Below are positions 34,209 to 42,536 of a stretch of 64,000 nucleotides of DNA, in pieces. Each line of letters starts with the position of its first letter. Within the stretch, counting starts at the first letter, position 1. The DNA is taken from contig NZ_SODM01000003.1 in NCBI RefSeq assembly GCF_004368785.1, positions 310,001 to 374,000 of the forward strand, given 5' to 3'. The DNA comes from Flavobacterium sp. 270. Lineage in GTDB: Bacteria > Bacteroidota > Bacteroidia > Flavobacteriales > Flavobacteriaceae. Both the position numbers and the translations under genes were made by a program. The notes under the pieces are model-generated. The model worked only from the letters and a program-made list of their open reading frames with translations. It did not search any database and was not told the DNA's origin.

Positions 34209-34853
34209 ATGAAAGCAATAGTTATTGGGGCAACGGGTTCTACAGGAGAATTTCTGGTTGACGAACTTTTGGCAGATCAGGATTATACAGAAGTTACGAT
34301 TTTTGTGAGAAGAGCAACCGGAAAACAAAATCCTAAATTGGTAGAACACATTATAGATTTTTCGAAGATTCAAAATTATAAAGAACTGATTATTGGCGAT
34401 GTTATTTTTTCGTGTTTGGGAACAACGCTAAAAACTGCGGGCTCAAAAGAAAATCAAATTAAAATAGATTTTGATATACCTGTTGCCTTCGCCAGATTGG
34501 CCAAAGAAAATGGAGTTTCTTCCTTCGTTTTGTTATCTTCTTATAATGCATCGGCAGAAAGCAACGTTTTTTATTCGCAATTAAAAGGAAGATTAGAAGA
34601 TACGATTGCAGCACTTCATTTTGAGCAATATATTATTTTTAAACCCGGATTGCTTTTAAGAGCAGGTTCAGATCGTTTGGGAGAAAAGATTATGGTAAAA
34701 GTTTTAAATGCATCCAATTCAATTGGATTATTTAAAAAATTTAAGCCATTGCCAACTTCACTTTTGGCAGAAAAATTAGCCAAAGCGCCAAAAATATTAC
34801 CGAAAGAAATTTCGATAATTGAACTTGAAGAAGTATTTAGTTTTGGTAAATAA
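34209..34853 (+). CDS. NAD(P)-binding Rossmann oxidoreductase (NmrA/HTATIP2-like)
   Basis: Start at ATG 34209 (214 residues), since the longer frame would run from 34164 through the inverted repeat. The atypical SDR dinucleotide motif GATGSTGEFLVDEL lies at the N-terminus, then VIFSCLGTTLKTAG and the SSYNAS region in place of the YxxxK site, as in HTATIP2/YbjT-like proteins. These bind NADPH and may reduce quinones. It lies between the cyclase and the second Crp/Fnr gene. Confidence 0.85.
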   Translation: MKAIVIGATGSTGEFLVDELLADQDYTEVTIFVRRATGKQNPKLVEHIIDFSKIQNYKELIIGDVIFSCLGTTLKTAGSKENQIKIDFDIPVAFARLAKENGVSSFVLLSSYNASAESNVFYSQLKGRLEDTIAALHFEQYIIFKPGLLLRAGSDRLGEKIMVKVLNASNSIGLFKKFKPLPTSLLAEKLAKAPKILPKEISIIELEEVFSFGK

Positions 34854-34892
34854 AAACTATTTTCTAAAATAATAAACAGCTTATTTCGGCTT

Positions 34893-34922
34893 TTTGTTAC
34901 CACTAAAAATCTTCTATCTTTG
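34893..34922 (+). promoter_or_regulatory. Bacteroidota promoter TTTG-N18-TATCTTTG
   Basis: TTTG 34893-34896 and TATCTTTG 34915-34922, spacing 18, exactly as for the cupin gene. The start codon of the Crp/Fnr gene follows 23 bases after the -7 box, giving a very short leader. Confidence 0.75.
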
Positions 34923-34945
34923 GTAAGGAAAGCAAAAGCCGGATT

Positions 34946-35515
34946 ATGGAAAAACTAAGGAAACATATTGAAGAAATTATCGCGATTAGTGATGAAGAGT
35001 TTGAAGCCGTAAAACCTTTTTTTACCATTAGAAAAGTTTTAAAAAATCAATATCTGATTCAGCAGGGCGACGATGCAAAATATGAATACATTATAATGAG
35101 CGGGATTTTCAGGGTTTTTTATCTGGATGAAGACGGAAAAGAGCACATTGTACAATTTGCCACAGAAAACTGGTGGATGTCGGATTACATATCCTACTTT
35201 AATGAAAAACAAGCCAACATGAATGTGGTGTGTATGGAGGCAGGAGAGGTGTTATGCCTAACGCTCGAAGGCAGAGAAAAACTTTCTGTTGCGCTTCATA
35301 AAATGGAACACTTTTTTAGGGTAAAACTAACCAAAGGATATATTGCGTTGCAGCAAAGAATAATCTCCTTACTTTCCAGCAATCCAGAACAGCGATACAA
35401 AGAATTTGCAATTCTGTATCCCAATTTAATGCAAAAGATTCCTAAAAAATACATAGCCGAATATCTGGGTGTAAGCCGTGAAACCCTTAGCAGGCTTTAC
35501 TCCGGGAATAAATAA
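34946..35515 (+). CDS. Second Crp/Fnr-family regulator
   Basis: 189 residues: cNMP-type barrel (about 30-120; IMSGIFRVFYLDEDGKEHIVQF) and C-terminal helix-turn-helix (about 168-186; IPKKYIAEYLGVSRETLSRLY). It differs clearly from the one at 29785. No iron-sulphur cysteines in a cluster. It leads a terminator and then the DJ-1, ABM and AraC genes, which it may regulate. Confidence 0.9.
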   Translation: MEKLRKHIEEIIAISDEEFEAVKPFFTIRKVLKNQYLIQQGDDAKYEYIIMSGIFRVFYLDEDGKEHIVQFATENWWMSDYISYFNEKQANMNVVCMEAGEVLCLTLEGREKLSVALHKMEHFFRVKLTKGYIALQQRIISLLSSNPEQRYKEFAILYPNLMQKIPKKYIAEYLGVSRETLSRLYSGNK

Positions 35516-35532
35516 CAGACTATATAATTTCT

Positions 35533-35560
35533 AAAGTGTGATTTTCGTCACACTTTTTTT
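35533..35560 (+). terminator. Terminator of the second Crp/Fnr gene
   Basis: Arms AAAGTGTGA (35533-35541) and TCACACTTT (35548-35556) and a T run. Confidence 0.8.
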
Positions 35561-35642
35561 GTGACTTTTCTCATCGTTCTGAAGAGGAGAGCCGGCATAA
35601 ATTTGCCTTGTAAATAATTAATAACAACTAAAATTTATCCAA

Positions 35643-36437
35643 ATGAAAAGAATTATGATTTTAACCCTGGCACTTGCTTTTTTTTCTTCTAATGCTCAAA
35701 ACAAAAAAGAAAGCACAACAGTAAAAGAAAACACGACGTCTAAAAACGAAACAAAAATGAAAAAGAGAATTTTAATAATTGTGTCTAATGCAAATGCGAT
35801 TGGACCAAACAACAGAAGAACAGGAATTTTTCTACCAGAAGTGGCACATCCTTATGCCGAATTTGACAAAGCAAACTACCAAATAGATTTTGCAAGTCTT
35901 ACCGGAGATACGCCTTATCTGGACGCACTTAATTTGGCAAACGATCCTCAAAACCTTGAATTTTTGACCGGTAAAGGCTGGGCAGCAATGCAAAAAGCAA
36001 TAAAACTGGCCGATGCTGATGTAAAAAGTTACGATGCGATTTTTGTTCCCGGCGGTTTGGCTCCAATGGTTGACATGCCGGAAAATGCACTTCTTAAAAA
36101 AGTAATTAAAGAAACATACGAAAGAAATGCCGTAGTTGGCGCTGTCTGTCACGGTCCGGTTTCTTTATTAAATGTAAAACTAAGCAACGGAACTTATCTT
36201 GTAAATGGTAAAAATATTACCTCTTTTACAGATGAAGAAGAAAAAGGATATGCCATTGCAGATGTTCCTTTCTTGTTAGAATCTGCATTGACAAAACAAG
36301 GCGCAAAATTTCACGCTGCCGCCGTATGGACAGCACACAGTATTGCCGACGGAAATTTAGTAACCGGTCAGAATCCCGCTTCTGCGAAAGGTGTAGCAGA
36401 GAAAATGATTGTTATTTTAGAAGCTTCAAAAAAATAA
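35643..36437 (+). CDS. Exported type 1 glutamine amidotransferase-like (DJ-1/Hsp31) protein
   Basis: 264 residues with a signal peptide (LTLALAFFSSNAQ) and a Lys/Thr-rich spacer, then a DJ-1/PfpI domain with VPGGLAPMVDMPE and Cys in GAVCHGPVSLLN (near 171). The long VSNANAIGPNNRRTGIFLPEVAHPY insert resembles Hsp31-type glyoxalases. A paralogue in kind of the 32086 protein. An internal ATG at 35758 (MKKRIL) could give a cytoplasmic form. Likely methylglyoxal or protein-glycation handling. Confidence 0.85.
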   Translation: MKRIMILTLALAFFSSNAQNKKESTTVKENTTSKNETKMKKRILIIVSNANAIGPNNRRTGIFLPEVAHPYAEFDKANYQIDFASLTGDTPYLDALNLANDPQNLEFLTGKGWAAMQKAIKLADADVKSYDAIFVPGGLAPMVDMPENALLKKVIKETYERNAVVGAVCHGPVSLLNVKLSNGTYLVNGKNITSFTDEEEKGYAIADVPFLLESALTKQGAKFHAAAVWTAHSIADGNLVTGQNPASAKGVAEKMIVILEASKK

Positions 36438-36505
36438 TAAATATAATGTATTGACTTTCTGCAAGAGTTAGAAAGTCAATACAATTTTTAAAAACATAAA
36501 TCAAA

Positions 36506-36808
36506 ATGGAAAATCAAAAACCAATTCATGTATTTGCTACATGGAAAGTTAGAGAAGGCGAGATTGCAGCTGTTTTAAATATTTTGCAAACCGTACAAAA
36601 AGAAAGTATTAAAGAAAAAGGGAATTTGTTTTACAACATTCATCAAAATATAAGTGATCCCAATACTTTGGTATTATATGAAGGTTATATTAATGAAGAA
36701 GCGGTTACAGAACACCGAAATTCTTCTTATTTTCAAGAATTAGTTTTAGGAAAAATTGTTCCTTTATTAGAAACGAGAGAAATTATTTTGGCAACCATTT
36801 TTGAATAA
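36506..36808 (+). CDS. ABM-domain quinol monooxygenase
   Basis: 100 residues, the usual single-domain ABM length: HVFATWKVREGEIAAVLNIL, the YNIHQN strand, LVLYEGYINEEAVTEHRNSSYF with the conserved His. It probably works as a homodimer on quinols or related aromatics without cofactor. Third ABM domain in this region. Confidence 0.85.
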   Translation: MENQKPIHVFATWKVREGEIAAVLNILQTVQKESIKEKGNLFYNIHQNISDPNTLVLYEGYINEEAVTEHRNSSYFQELVLGKIVPLLETREIILATIFE

Positions 36809-36830
36809 AAAATAATTTCAGACTTATTTT

Positions 36831-36860
36831 AAAACACTTCATTGAGGTGTTTTATCTTTG
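36831..36860 (+). promoter_or_regulatory. Inverted repeat overlapping -7 element of the AraC gene
   Basis: Arms AAAACAC (36831-36837) and GTGTTTT (36847-36853) run directly into TATCTTTG (36853-36860), a perfect -7 box. The repeat may be an operator or end the ABM transcript. Transcription would start near 36867, so GTG 36847 cannot be the start codon of the AraC gene. Confidence 0.6.
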
Positions 36861-36876
36861 TATAAAAGCACAGTAT

Positions 36877-37710
36877 ATGGATTACGAATTAATGCCTGAT
36901 AAATTGTTGATTGATGGAAATTCAAAACCAAATGTAAGTTTTGTTCCTTACACTGCTGAAGTTCCAATTGTAAAAGGCAAAAGCCGTTTGACACAACATA
37001 TGATAAGCCTGATTACAAAAGGAGAAAAGCTTATTTACACGAATGGACGCCCACTGCATATAACCCCAAAAACAATATTACTGCTTTCATCTGGAAATTA
37101 TCTGTTTACCGAAAAACTCGATGGACCGGAAAGAGTGAAAAGTATTCTCATTTTTTTTGACCGCGAATATTTGCAAAATATAATAAAGGCAAGTGCTCAT
37201 CCGTCAAAAAACAATTCAGAGAAAATTCCGTATTCTTTATTTGATAAAGATGAATACCTAAACAATTTTATTAGTTCTGTAGAGACTTTATTAAGTTCAA
37301 ATATATTTTCAGAATCAATGCAGTCTGCTAAATTAAATGAGTTGTTAGTGTATCTTTTTAATAAATATCCGGAAACGCTTCATAATTTTCAAGATGTTTC
37401 TGAGGCTTTAACAATCGAAGAAAGAATTCAAAATGCAGCACAGCAAAACGTATTTAATAATTTATCAGTAAGTGAATTAGCTTTTTTGTGTCATGTAAGT
37501 CTTCCGACTTTCAAAAGAAAATTTCAGCAATTGTATAATCTGTCACCGGGAAAATGGATGCAATTGCAAAGAATAACCACAGCAGCAGCATTATTGCATA
37601 AAGGAGTAAAACCAAGCGAAGTATATTTACAAGTTGGATATGAAAACCATTCCAGTTTTTCTCAGGCTTTTAAAGAGCATTTTGAAGTTTTACCAAAAGA
37701 CTACAAATAG
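36877..37710 (+). CDS. AraC-family regulator
   Basis: Start ATG 36877 (277 residues), supported by the -7 box above. The N-terminal part (about 1-170) is a cupin-like sensing domain of the type seen in exsA-like proteins. The C-terminal double helix-turn-helix has NLSVSELAFLCHVSLPTFKRKFQQLYNLSPGKWMQ and VYLQVGYENHSSFSQAFKEHF. Likely controls the ester cyclase or the ABM/DJ-1 genes nearby. Confidence 0.9.
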   Translation: MDYELMPDKLLIDGNSKPNVSFVPYTAEVPIVKGKSRLTQHMISLITKGEKLIYTNGRPLHITPKTILLLSSGNYLFTEKLDGPERVKSILIFFDREYLQNIIKASAHPSKNNSEKIPYSLFDKDEYLNNFISSVETLLSSNIFSESMQSAKLNELLVYLFNKYPETLHNFQDVSEALTIEERIQNAAQQNVFNNLSVSELAFLCHVSLPTFKRKFQQLYNLSPGKWMQLQRITTAAALLHKGVKPSEVYLQVGYENHSSFSQAFKEHFEVLPKDYK

Positions 37711-37799
37711 ATTGAACTTTTAGCGACAGGAATTCGAACCTTTTGCCTTACATCGCAGTATTGCCTTTAGAATAAATTTGTTTCATAAAACAATAACTT

Positions 37800-38210
37800 A
37801 TGAAAACAGAAGAAAACAAAGCATTACTTGTAAAGTACAATAAAGAAGTAATCGAAAACGGCGACATGAATTTCTTTCGCGAAATAGCCACTTCAGACTT
37901 TTTAAATCATTCAGCGCCAGAAGGAATGCCTTCAAGCATTGACGGCGTAATTTATTTCTTTACGAATATACTTCATGCTGCATTTTCAGAAATTAAGGTT
38001 GAAGTGCTTGATATGATTGCAGAAGGAGATAAGGTTGTAACTAGAAAATTAATATCAGGAACGCACACGGGAGACCTTTTCGGAATTGCTCCAACAGGAA
38101 AAAATGTGGAGATAAAAGTCATAGACATTTTTACCGTTTATGATGGTAAATTAAAAGAACATTGGGGCGAAAATAACTTTGGTGAAGTTATACAATCATT
38201 AAAAGGATAA
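37800..38210 (+). CDS. Ester cyclase (SnoaL-like, NTF2 fold)
   Basis: 136 residues with the SnoaL-like ester-cyclase pattern: NKEVIENGDMNFFREIATSDFLNHS, GVIYFFTNILHAAFSEIKVEV, and TGKNVEIKVIDIFTVYDGKLKEHWGENN. Such enzymes act on aromatic polyketide-like or small aromatic substrates; many are of unknown substrate. A -7-like TAAATTTG lies at 37773-37780. Ends with a terminator. Confidence 0.85.
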   Translation: MKTEENKALLVKYNKEVIENGDMNFFREIATSDFLNHSAPEGMPSSIDGVIYFFTNILHAAFSEIKVEVLDMIAEGDKVVTRKLISGTHTGDLFGIAPTGKNVEIKVIDIFTVYDGKLKEHWGENNFGEVIQSLKG

Positions 38211-38262
38211 TTTTTAAATTAAAGAATTCTAAAAAAGAGTTGTCTAAAAATGTTATTAAAAA

Positions 38263-38297
38263 AGAGTTTAAAGTATTGACTTTAAGCTCTTTTTTTT
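38263..38297 (+). terminator. Terminator of the ester cyclase gene
   Basis: Arms 38263-38273 and 38280-38290 with one G-U pair, then a long T run. Confidence 0.8.
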
Positions 38298-38327
38298 GCT
38301 TATAACTAACTTTTAAAATTACACTTC

Positions 38328-38392
38328 ACTAATTAATTAGTTGAAATATTAACGAATTAGTTTTTCTACTAATTAATTAGTAGTTATATTTG
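38328..38392 (+). promoter_or_regulatory. BlaI-type operators and promoter
   Basis: Two palindromes: ACTAATTAATTAGT (38328-38341) and the longer CTACTAATTAATTAGTAG (38366-38383). Their centres are 40 bp apart, about four helical turns. A weaker copy, AACGAATTAGTT (38351-38362), sits between them. The -7 box TATATTTG (38385-38392) directly follows the second palindrome, so a bound repressor would block transcription. Autoregulation by the BlaI protein is the natural reading. Confidence 0.7.
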
Positions 38393-38409
38393 TTTAAAAT
38401 ATTTCAACA

Positions 38410-38772
38410 ATGATAAAACTAGCCAAACGAGAAGAACAGATCATGCAGGTCTTTTGGGATTTAAATAAAGCCTTTATTAGAGATGTAATTCCATTGCTTC
38501 CAGATCCAAAACCACATTACAACAGTGTTGCTACGATAGTTAAGATTTTGAAAGAAAAAGGATTTCTGGATCACGAAACAACAGGAAATATGCATTGCTT
38601 TTTTCCGATAATCAGCAGGGAAGAATATCAGCAATTTGCCTTAAAAGATGTCGTGAGCCAATATTTTGATAACTCGTATCCGCGAATGCTTGCTTTTTTT
38701 GCCAAAGAACAAAAGCTTACAGAAAATGAACTCGACGAAATTGTAAACATCATTAAAAAAGGAAAAATATGA
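38410..38772 (+). CDS. BlaI/MecI-family repressor
   Basis: 120 residues: a winged-helix domain (about 1-75; LAKREEQIMQVFWDLNKAFIRDVI, PHYNSVATIVKILKEKGFLDHE) and a helical dimerisation tail. BlaI proteins are released from operators when cleaved after signalling by BlaR1. The stop overlaps the BlaR1-type gene by 4 bases, so they form one unit. No beta-lactamase gene is adjacent, so the regulon may lie elsewhere. Confidence 0.92.
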   Translation: MIKLAKREEQIMQVFWDLNKAFIRDVIPLLPDPKPHYNSVATIVKILKEKGFLDHETTGNMHCFFPIISREEYQQFALKDVVSQYFDNSYPRMLAFFAKEQKLTENELDEIVNIIKKGKI

Positions 38773-40763
38773 TACCATACATCTTATACACAGCCCTTAT
38801 TCTTTCTGCTTGTCTGTTGTTTTATAAACTGCTTTTGCAAAAAGAAACGTTTTTCCGTCTCAACAGATTTGTTTTAATTGGCTGTATGGTTGTGGCTTTT
38901 ACATTGCCATTGATTCCGGTACCGCAGCAATTATCTTTTAGAAAAGAAAATACAACAATTGCAGTTCCAGAAACTAAAATAACTGTTGAGAAAACGAAAG
39001 TAGCTGAGGTGAAATCAAAACCAGTTGCAAAAGTTTTTGTTGAAGAAGCCAATCAAAATTTTAATGTTGACATGGTATTAAAGGGTTTAGTGTATTTGTA
39101 TTGGTTTGGTGTCATTATCTTCTTGCTTAACTTTTTAATGCAGGCCGTTATATTATTTTATAAAGCGCATTCTGCGTCTTCAATTCAGGACGGCAAATTT
39201 CGTATCGTTGAGATTACCGGAGACAAAGCGCCATGTTCTTTTGCAAATAATATTTTTATCAATCCCGAAAAATACGAGTGGGAAACGTACAATCAGATTT
39301 TACAGCACGAAAAAATTCATATTGAGCAAAAACATACTATCGATCTTTTGCTTGCAGAATTGGTTTTGGTTTTTCAATGGTTTAATCCTTTCGCTTGGCA
39401 ATGGAGAAAAACATTAGAAATCAATCTCGAATTTTTGACTGATCACCAAATGCTACAACATGATACTGTTGAAAAAGAAAGTTACCAATTTAGCCTGCTA
39501 AAAGTAGCAGCGCCACATTTTCCGTTGAGTCTTACAACTAACTATAATCAATCATTAATCAAAAAACGAATCATTATGATGAATTCAAAAAAATCAAATG
39601 TACACACGACCTGGAAATATTTTTTCCTTGTGCCTGTGTTGGTTTTGTTTGCATGCCTTTTTAATCAACCGGCAGCGCAGGCAAAAGTTTTAAGTTCAAT
39701 TGAAGAACCTAAAGCGCAGTCGCACATTCAAAACGGAATGGATACAGAAGGAAACTGGTTTGCTACAATTAAAGACAAAACAGTAAACATTCAATTTAAA
39801 AGTGGAGAGAATGATAATTCTTCATCAACTTTTCAATTGAGTGAATTGAGCAATCTTCCAAAAGATAAACAAGGTGAATTTAGCTTAACTCGCGAAGCTG
39901 GAACGATTAATTTTGTTGGAAAATTTGAAGGAAATTCAGGAATGGGAACTTATAAATTTACTGCCAATAAAGACTTTAATGCAGCACTGGCAAAAGAAGG
40001 AATCACAGTTGCAGATGATAGCGATCTTATGGTTTATTTTATGGTAAACTTAAAAACTTCGTATGTGAAAATGCTAAAGAAAAACGGTTACAAAGACATA
40101 GATAAAGATCAATTGATTCCGTTAGCAGCATTAGATGTAAATGAAGATTATATCAAATCTCTTAAACAAGCCGGAATTACAGATTTTGATTTAGAAGATT
40201 TAATCCCTTTAAAATCGCTAAATATTGATAAAGCTTTTATTGAAGAAATACGCAAAGCGGGTTATAAAAAAATAACAGCAGAAAATATCATCGCATTAAA
40301 ATCTCAAAACATTGACGGAAAATATATCAGCGATTTTAATAATTCGGCAAAAGATAATAATGATGATTCAGACGAAGATAATATCGTTGCTTTTAAATCA
40401 TTAAATATTGACAAACAATTTGTTGATTCTTTTAAAGCAATAGGATATAACAATCTTTCAAACAGTGATCTTATCGCTTTTAAATCTTTAGATGTTACGG
40501 CACAATATATAACGGAGTTTCAAAAAGCGGGTTATAAAAACGTTGATCCGGAAAATTTTATCGCGATGAAATCGCAAAATATAACTCCGGATTTAATTAA
40601 TCAATACAAACAACTTGGCTTTAATGATTTAGATCTGGATGAAGTAGTGGGCGCAAAAGCAGTTGGCGCTACACCCGCTTTTATTAAATCAATGAGAGAA
40701 AAAGGACATGATTTTAAAAGTCTCGAAAAATATATTTCTTTAAAAGCAGTTGTCGGGAATTAA
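38769..40763 (+). CDS. BlaR1-like M56 peptidase with eight C-terminal repeats
   Basis: 664 residues. Membrane helices at about 4-20, 36-52 and 105-125, then the M56 zinc-protease site HEKIH (180-184) in a cytoplasmic loop, and a last helix (about 282-303, WKYFFLVPVLVLFACLF). The part outside (about 305-664) has no penicillin-binding sensor. From residue 425 to the end it is eight tandem units of about 29 residues, of the form L-N-I-D-x-x-F-I-x-x-[FL]-x-x-A-G-Y-K-x-[LI]-x-x-x-[DN]-[LI]-I-A-[LF]-K-S. The fourth unit is degenerate and Asp/Asn-rich. Ligand unknown. Confidence 0.9.
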   Translation: MIPYILYTALILSACLLFYKLLLQKETFFRLNRFVLIGCMVVAFTLPLIPVPQQLSFRKENTTIAVPETKITVEKTKVAEVKSKPVAKVFVEEANQNFNVDMVLKGLVYLYWFGVIIFLLNFLMQAVILFYKAHSASSIQDGKFRIVEITGDKAPCSFANNIFINPEKYEWETYNQILQHEKIHIEQKHTIDLLLAELVLVFQWFNPFAWQWRKTLEINLEFLTDHQMLQHDTVEKESYQFSLLKVAAPHFPLSLTTNYNQSLIKKRIIMMNSKKSNVHTTWKYFFLVPVLVLFACLFNQPAAQAKVLSSIEEPKAQSHIQNGMDTEGNWFATIKDKTVNIQFKSGENDNSSSTFQLSELSNLPKDKQGEFSLTREAGTINFVGKFEGNSGMGTYKFTANKDFNAALAKEGITVADDSDLMVYFMVNLKTSYVKMLKKNGYKDIDKDQLIPLAALDVNEDYIKSLKQAGITDFDLEDLIPLKSLNIDKAFIEEIRKAGYKKITAENIIALKSQNIDGKYISDFNNSAKDNNDDSDEDNIVAFKSLNIDKQFVDSFKAIGYNNLSNSDLIAFKSLDVTAQYITEFQKAGYKNVDPENFIAMKSQNITPDLINQYKQLGFNDLDLDEVVGAKAVGATPAFIKSMREKGHDFKSLEKYISLKAVVGN

Positions 40764-40799
40764 GACAATTTCAAAATATTCAAGTTGTAAGACTAAAAC

Positions 40800-40833
40800 A
40801 AAGAAGCCCAAACCGAAAGGAATGGGCTTCTTT
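40800..40833. terminator. Bidirectional terminator after the BlaR1-like gene
   Basis: Perfect 11-bp arms (40800-40810 and 40823-40833) between convergent genes. Confidence 0.8.
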
Positions 40834-40835
40834 GT

Positions 40836-42278
40836 TTATATATCTTTTTTCTTCAGGATTCTTCCTCTTGGTTCATCACCTTCGTGAAGAACAATTTCAG
40901 AATGTAGAAATTGTGCGGCATCTGCAGAATCTTTCACTTTTTTTGCACTGCGTTCGAGCATTTCAGCTTCAAACTCCGTTAAGACACTTTTTCTAATTCC
41001 GGTTTTTCTCCATTCAGATGAAGGCCTGCATTCTTTATATATTATTCGAGCGAGTTTTAGTGCGTCTAATAAAGCCTGATTTGCTCCTTGTCCTTTAAAC
41101 GGACTCATTGGGTGCGCGGCATCTCCAATTAAAGTAACTTGTTTTCCTTTTTCTAATAATTCAGGTTGAAGCAATTCCCGATCATAAACAGGATATCCAG
41201 AAATTTGTTCTTCCTGAGTTGCTGCTAAAATCTGCGGAATAGGATCGTGCCACTGCGTTCTACGGCAAGCTTCTTCTTTTAACGCTTTCTGTCCAAGAAT
41301 ACTTAACGCTTTAGCTTCTTCTTCCGGCATCGGAAAACTAAGTTGCCACATTACCGAATCGGATTTATAAGGCATAATGTAAATTCTCTCATTACCATTT
41401 GCCGTTTGAAATACTGTTGCCGAATCTAATAAAGAATTGTCAACACCTTCCAAAGCGCTCAAAGGACAAATTCCCAATATTACAATGCAATCTAAGTAGC
41501 GTAAAGGCGAAATCTCATCGCCAATTAATAGTTTACGTACAGCGCTTCGAATACCATCTGCACCAACTACAAGATCTGCTTTTACGTTTTTTAATTGACC
41601 GTTTACTTCAAAGTTTAAAGAAACGCTGTCACCTTCAGATTCTTTAAAATCTACTAATTGGTGTCCCCATTGTACTTTTTCATTGTCGCCAAGTTGTTCC
41701 AATAATGCCAAACGCAAAGATTGACGTGCGATATGCATATTGGTTCGTTTCTCCACTTTTTTTGCATCAGATGCGACCCATTTCCTGATTCCCCATTCTC
41801 CGATCACTTTTCCATCAGTAGTGTGAACCACATGTCTTGTAGAAACTACTTTGTCTTTTAATTCAAAAATTCCCAATCCTTCGATCGCTTTGCTGGCTTG
41901 TTGCAAAGTAAGTCCGTAGCCCTGAGATCGAGCCTCAAAGTTGTTATCACGTTCATAAAGTGTAAAGGGAATACCTCGGTGCAGACAAGCCACGGCAAGC
42001 GCAACACCGCCAATACCGCCACCAATAATGGCAACGTGCGGATAGTTTTTATCTGGGATAGGAGGAATAGCAGCACGAATTAATCCAGAACCAGAACATT
42101 TGAGGCAAGTATGTAAGTGCGCTTTAGGAAAAACTGGAGGTGTTCCTTCTTTTGTTTTTTCAAATTGTTCCAAAGCCTTTTGATAGTGAAGGCGTGCTTT
42201 TTTAGTGAGTCCACGGTTTTTTTTACCGCGTCCCTGACAATCTATACAAATAGTCCAGCTTACTTCTTCATTTTTCAT
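40836..42278 (-). CDS. FAD monooxygenase with N-terminal zinc-ribbon module
   Basis: 480 residues. The FAD-dependent aromatic hydroxylase body (about 78-460) has HVAIIGGGIGGVALAVA, an R-x-x-LR-x-x-L-like stretch (RQSLRLALLEQL), VVGADGIRSAVR and GDAAHPMSPFKGQGANQAL, so it should hydroxylate aromatic or similar compounds with NAD(P)H. Unusually, the first 75 residues carry two DnaJ-like CxxC motifs (CIDCQGRG at 11-18 and CLKCSGSG near 58), which would bind zinc. Some Flavobacterium homologues share this shape; its role is unknown. TetX-like drug inactivation is possible but unproven. Confidence 0.88.
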   Translation of the reverse strand: MKNEEVSWTICIDCQGRGKKNRGLTKKARLHYQKALEQFEKTKEGTPPVFPKAHLHTCLKCSGSGLIRAAIPPIPDKNYPHVAIIGGGIGGVALAVACLHRGIPFTLYERDNNFEARSQGYGLTLQQASKAIEGLGIFELKDKVVSTRHVVHTTDGKVIGEWGIRKWVASDAKKVEKRTNMHIARQSLRLALLEQLGDNEKVQWGHQLVDFKESEGDSVSLNFEVNGQLKNVKADLVVGADGIRSAVRKLLIGDEISPLRYLDCIVILGICPLSALEGVDNSLLDSATVFQTANGNERIYIMPYKSDSVMWQLSFPMPEEEAKALSILGQKALKEEACRRTQWHDPIPQILAATQEEQISGYPVYDRELLQPELLEKGKQVTLIGDAAHPMSPFKGQGANQALLDALKLARIIYKECRPSSEWRKTGIRKSVLTEFEAEMLERSAKKVKDSADAAQFLHSEIVLHEGDEPRGRILKKKDI

Positions 42279-42327
42279 TTTTTCATGTCTCTTTATTAAG
42301 CTTTGATTGTGGGCAGATTTTAAAACA

Positions 42328-42355
42328 TAAAAAAAAACGAAAAATCAGTTTTTCG
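42328..42355 (-). terminator. Original ssrA terminator, now displaced
   Basis: On the minus strand: stem CGAAAAA (42355-42349) and TTTTTCG (42344-42338), then a run of ten T. It follows the displaced copy of the tmRNA 3' end at 42358-42381, as would be expected if it once ended ssrA before the element was inserted. Confidence 0.65.
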
Positions 42356-42357
42356 GG

Positions 42358-42381
42358 TTTTTTGTGGAGTCGCCGGGAATC
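42358..42381. repeat. att copy, distal (orphan tmRNA 3' end)
   Basis: 24-bp exact match to 47056-47079. After the last shared base the sequences differ completely, which marks the crossover edge. Confidence 0.85.
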
Positions 42382-42490
42382 AATTAATTTTCCGACGCTA
42401 AATCCTATTAATGTTAAATCATTTGTATTTCAGGTATTTATGTGTTTTTTTGTTCATCTAATTTAATTTAATTTAAAGCAATTAAATAAA

Positions 42491-42510
42491 TTGTCGGCTA
42501 AATGTCGGCT
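42491..42510. repeat. Internal direct repeat, left copy (possible integrase arm site)
   Basis: TTGTCGGCTAAATGTCGGCT matches 46984-47003 (TTGTTGGCTAAATGTCGGCT) with one change. Each lies about 80-130 bases inside an att copy and is itself a double TGTCGGCT-like word, as for arm-type integrase sites. Confidence 0.6.
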
Positions 42511-42536
42511 TTTTTTTATCTTTATAAAAAAAGATA

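Noticed and set aside
37722..37750. tRNA-like T arm (GGTTCGAATTCC on the minus strand)
   Set aside because: No matching D or anticodon arms or acceptor stem; the T stem itself pairs poorly. Taken as chance in the AraC to ester-cyclase gap.
42364..42381. A second tmRNA or tRNA gene at the left att copy
   Set aside because: Only the last 18 bases of the tmRNA 3' end are present; the rest of the RNA is missing. It is an attachment-site duplicate.
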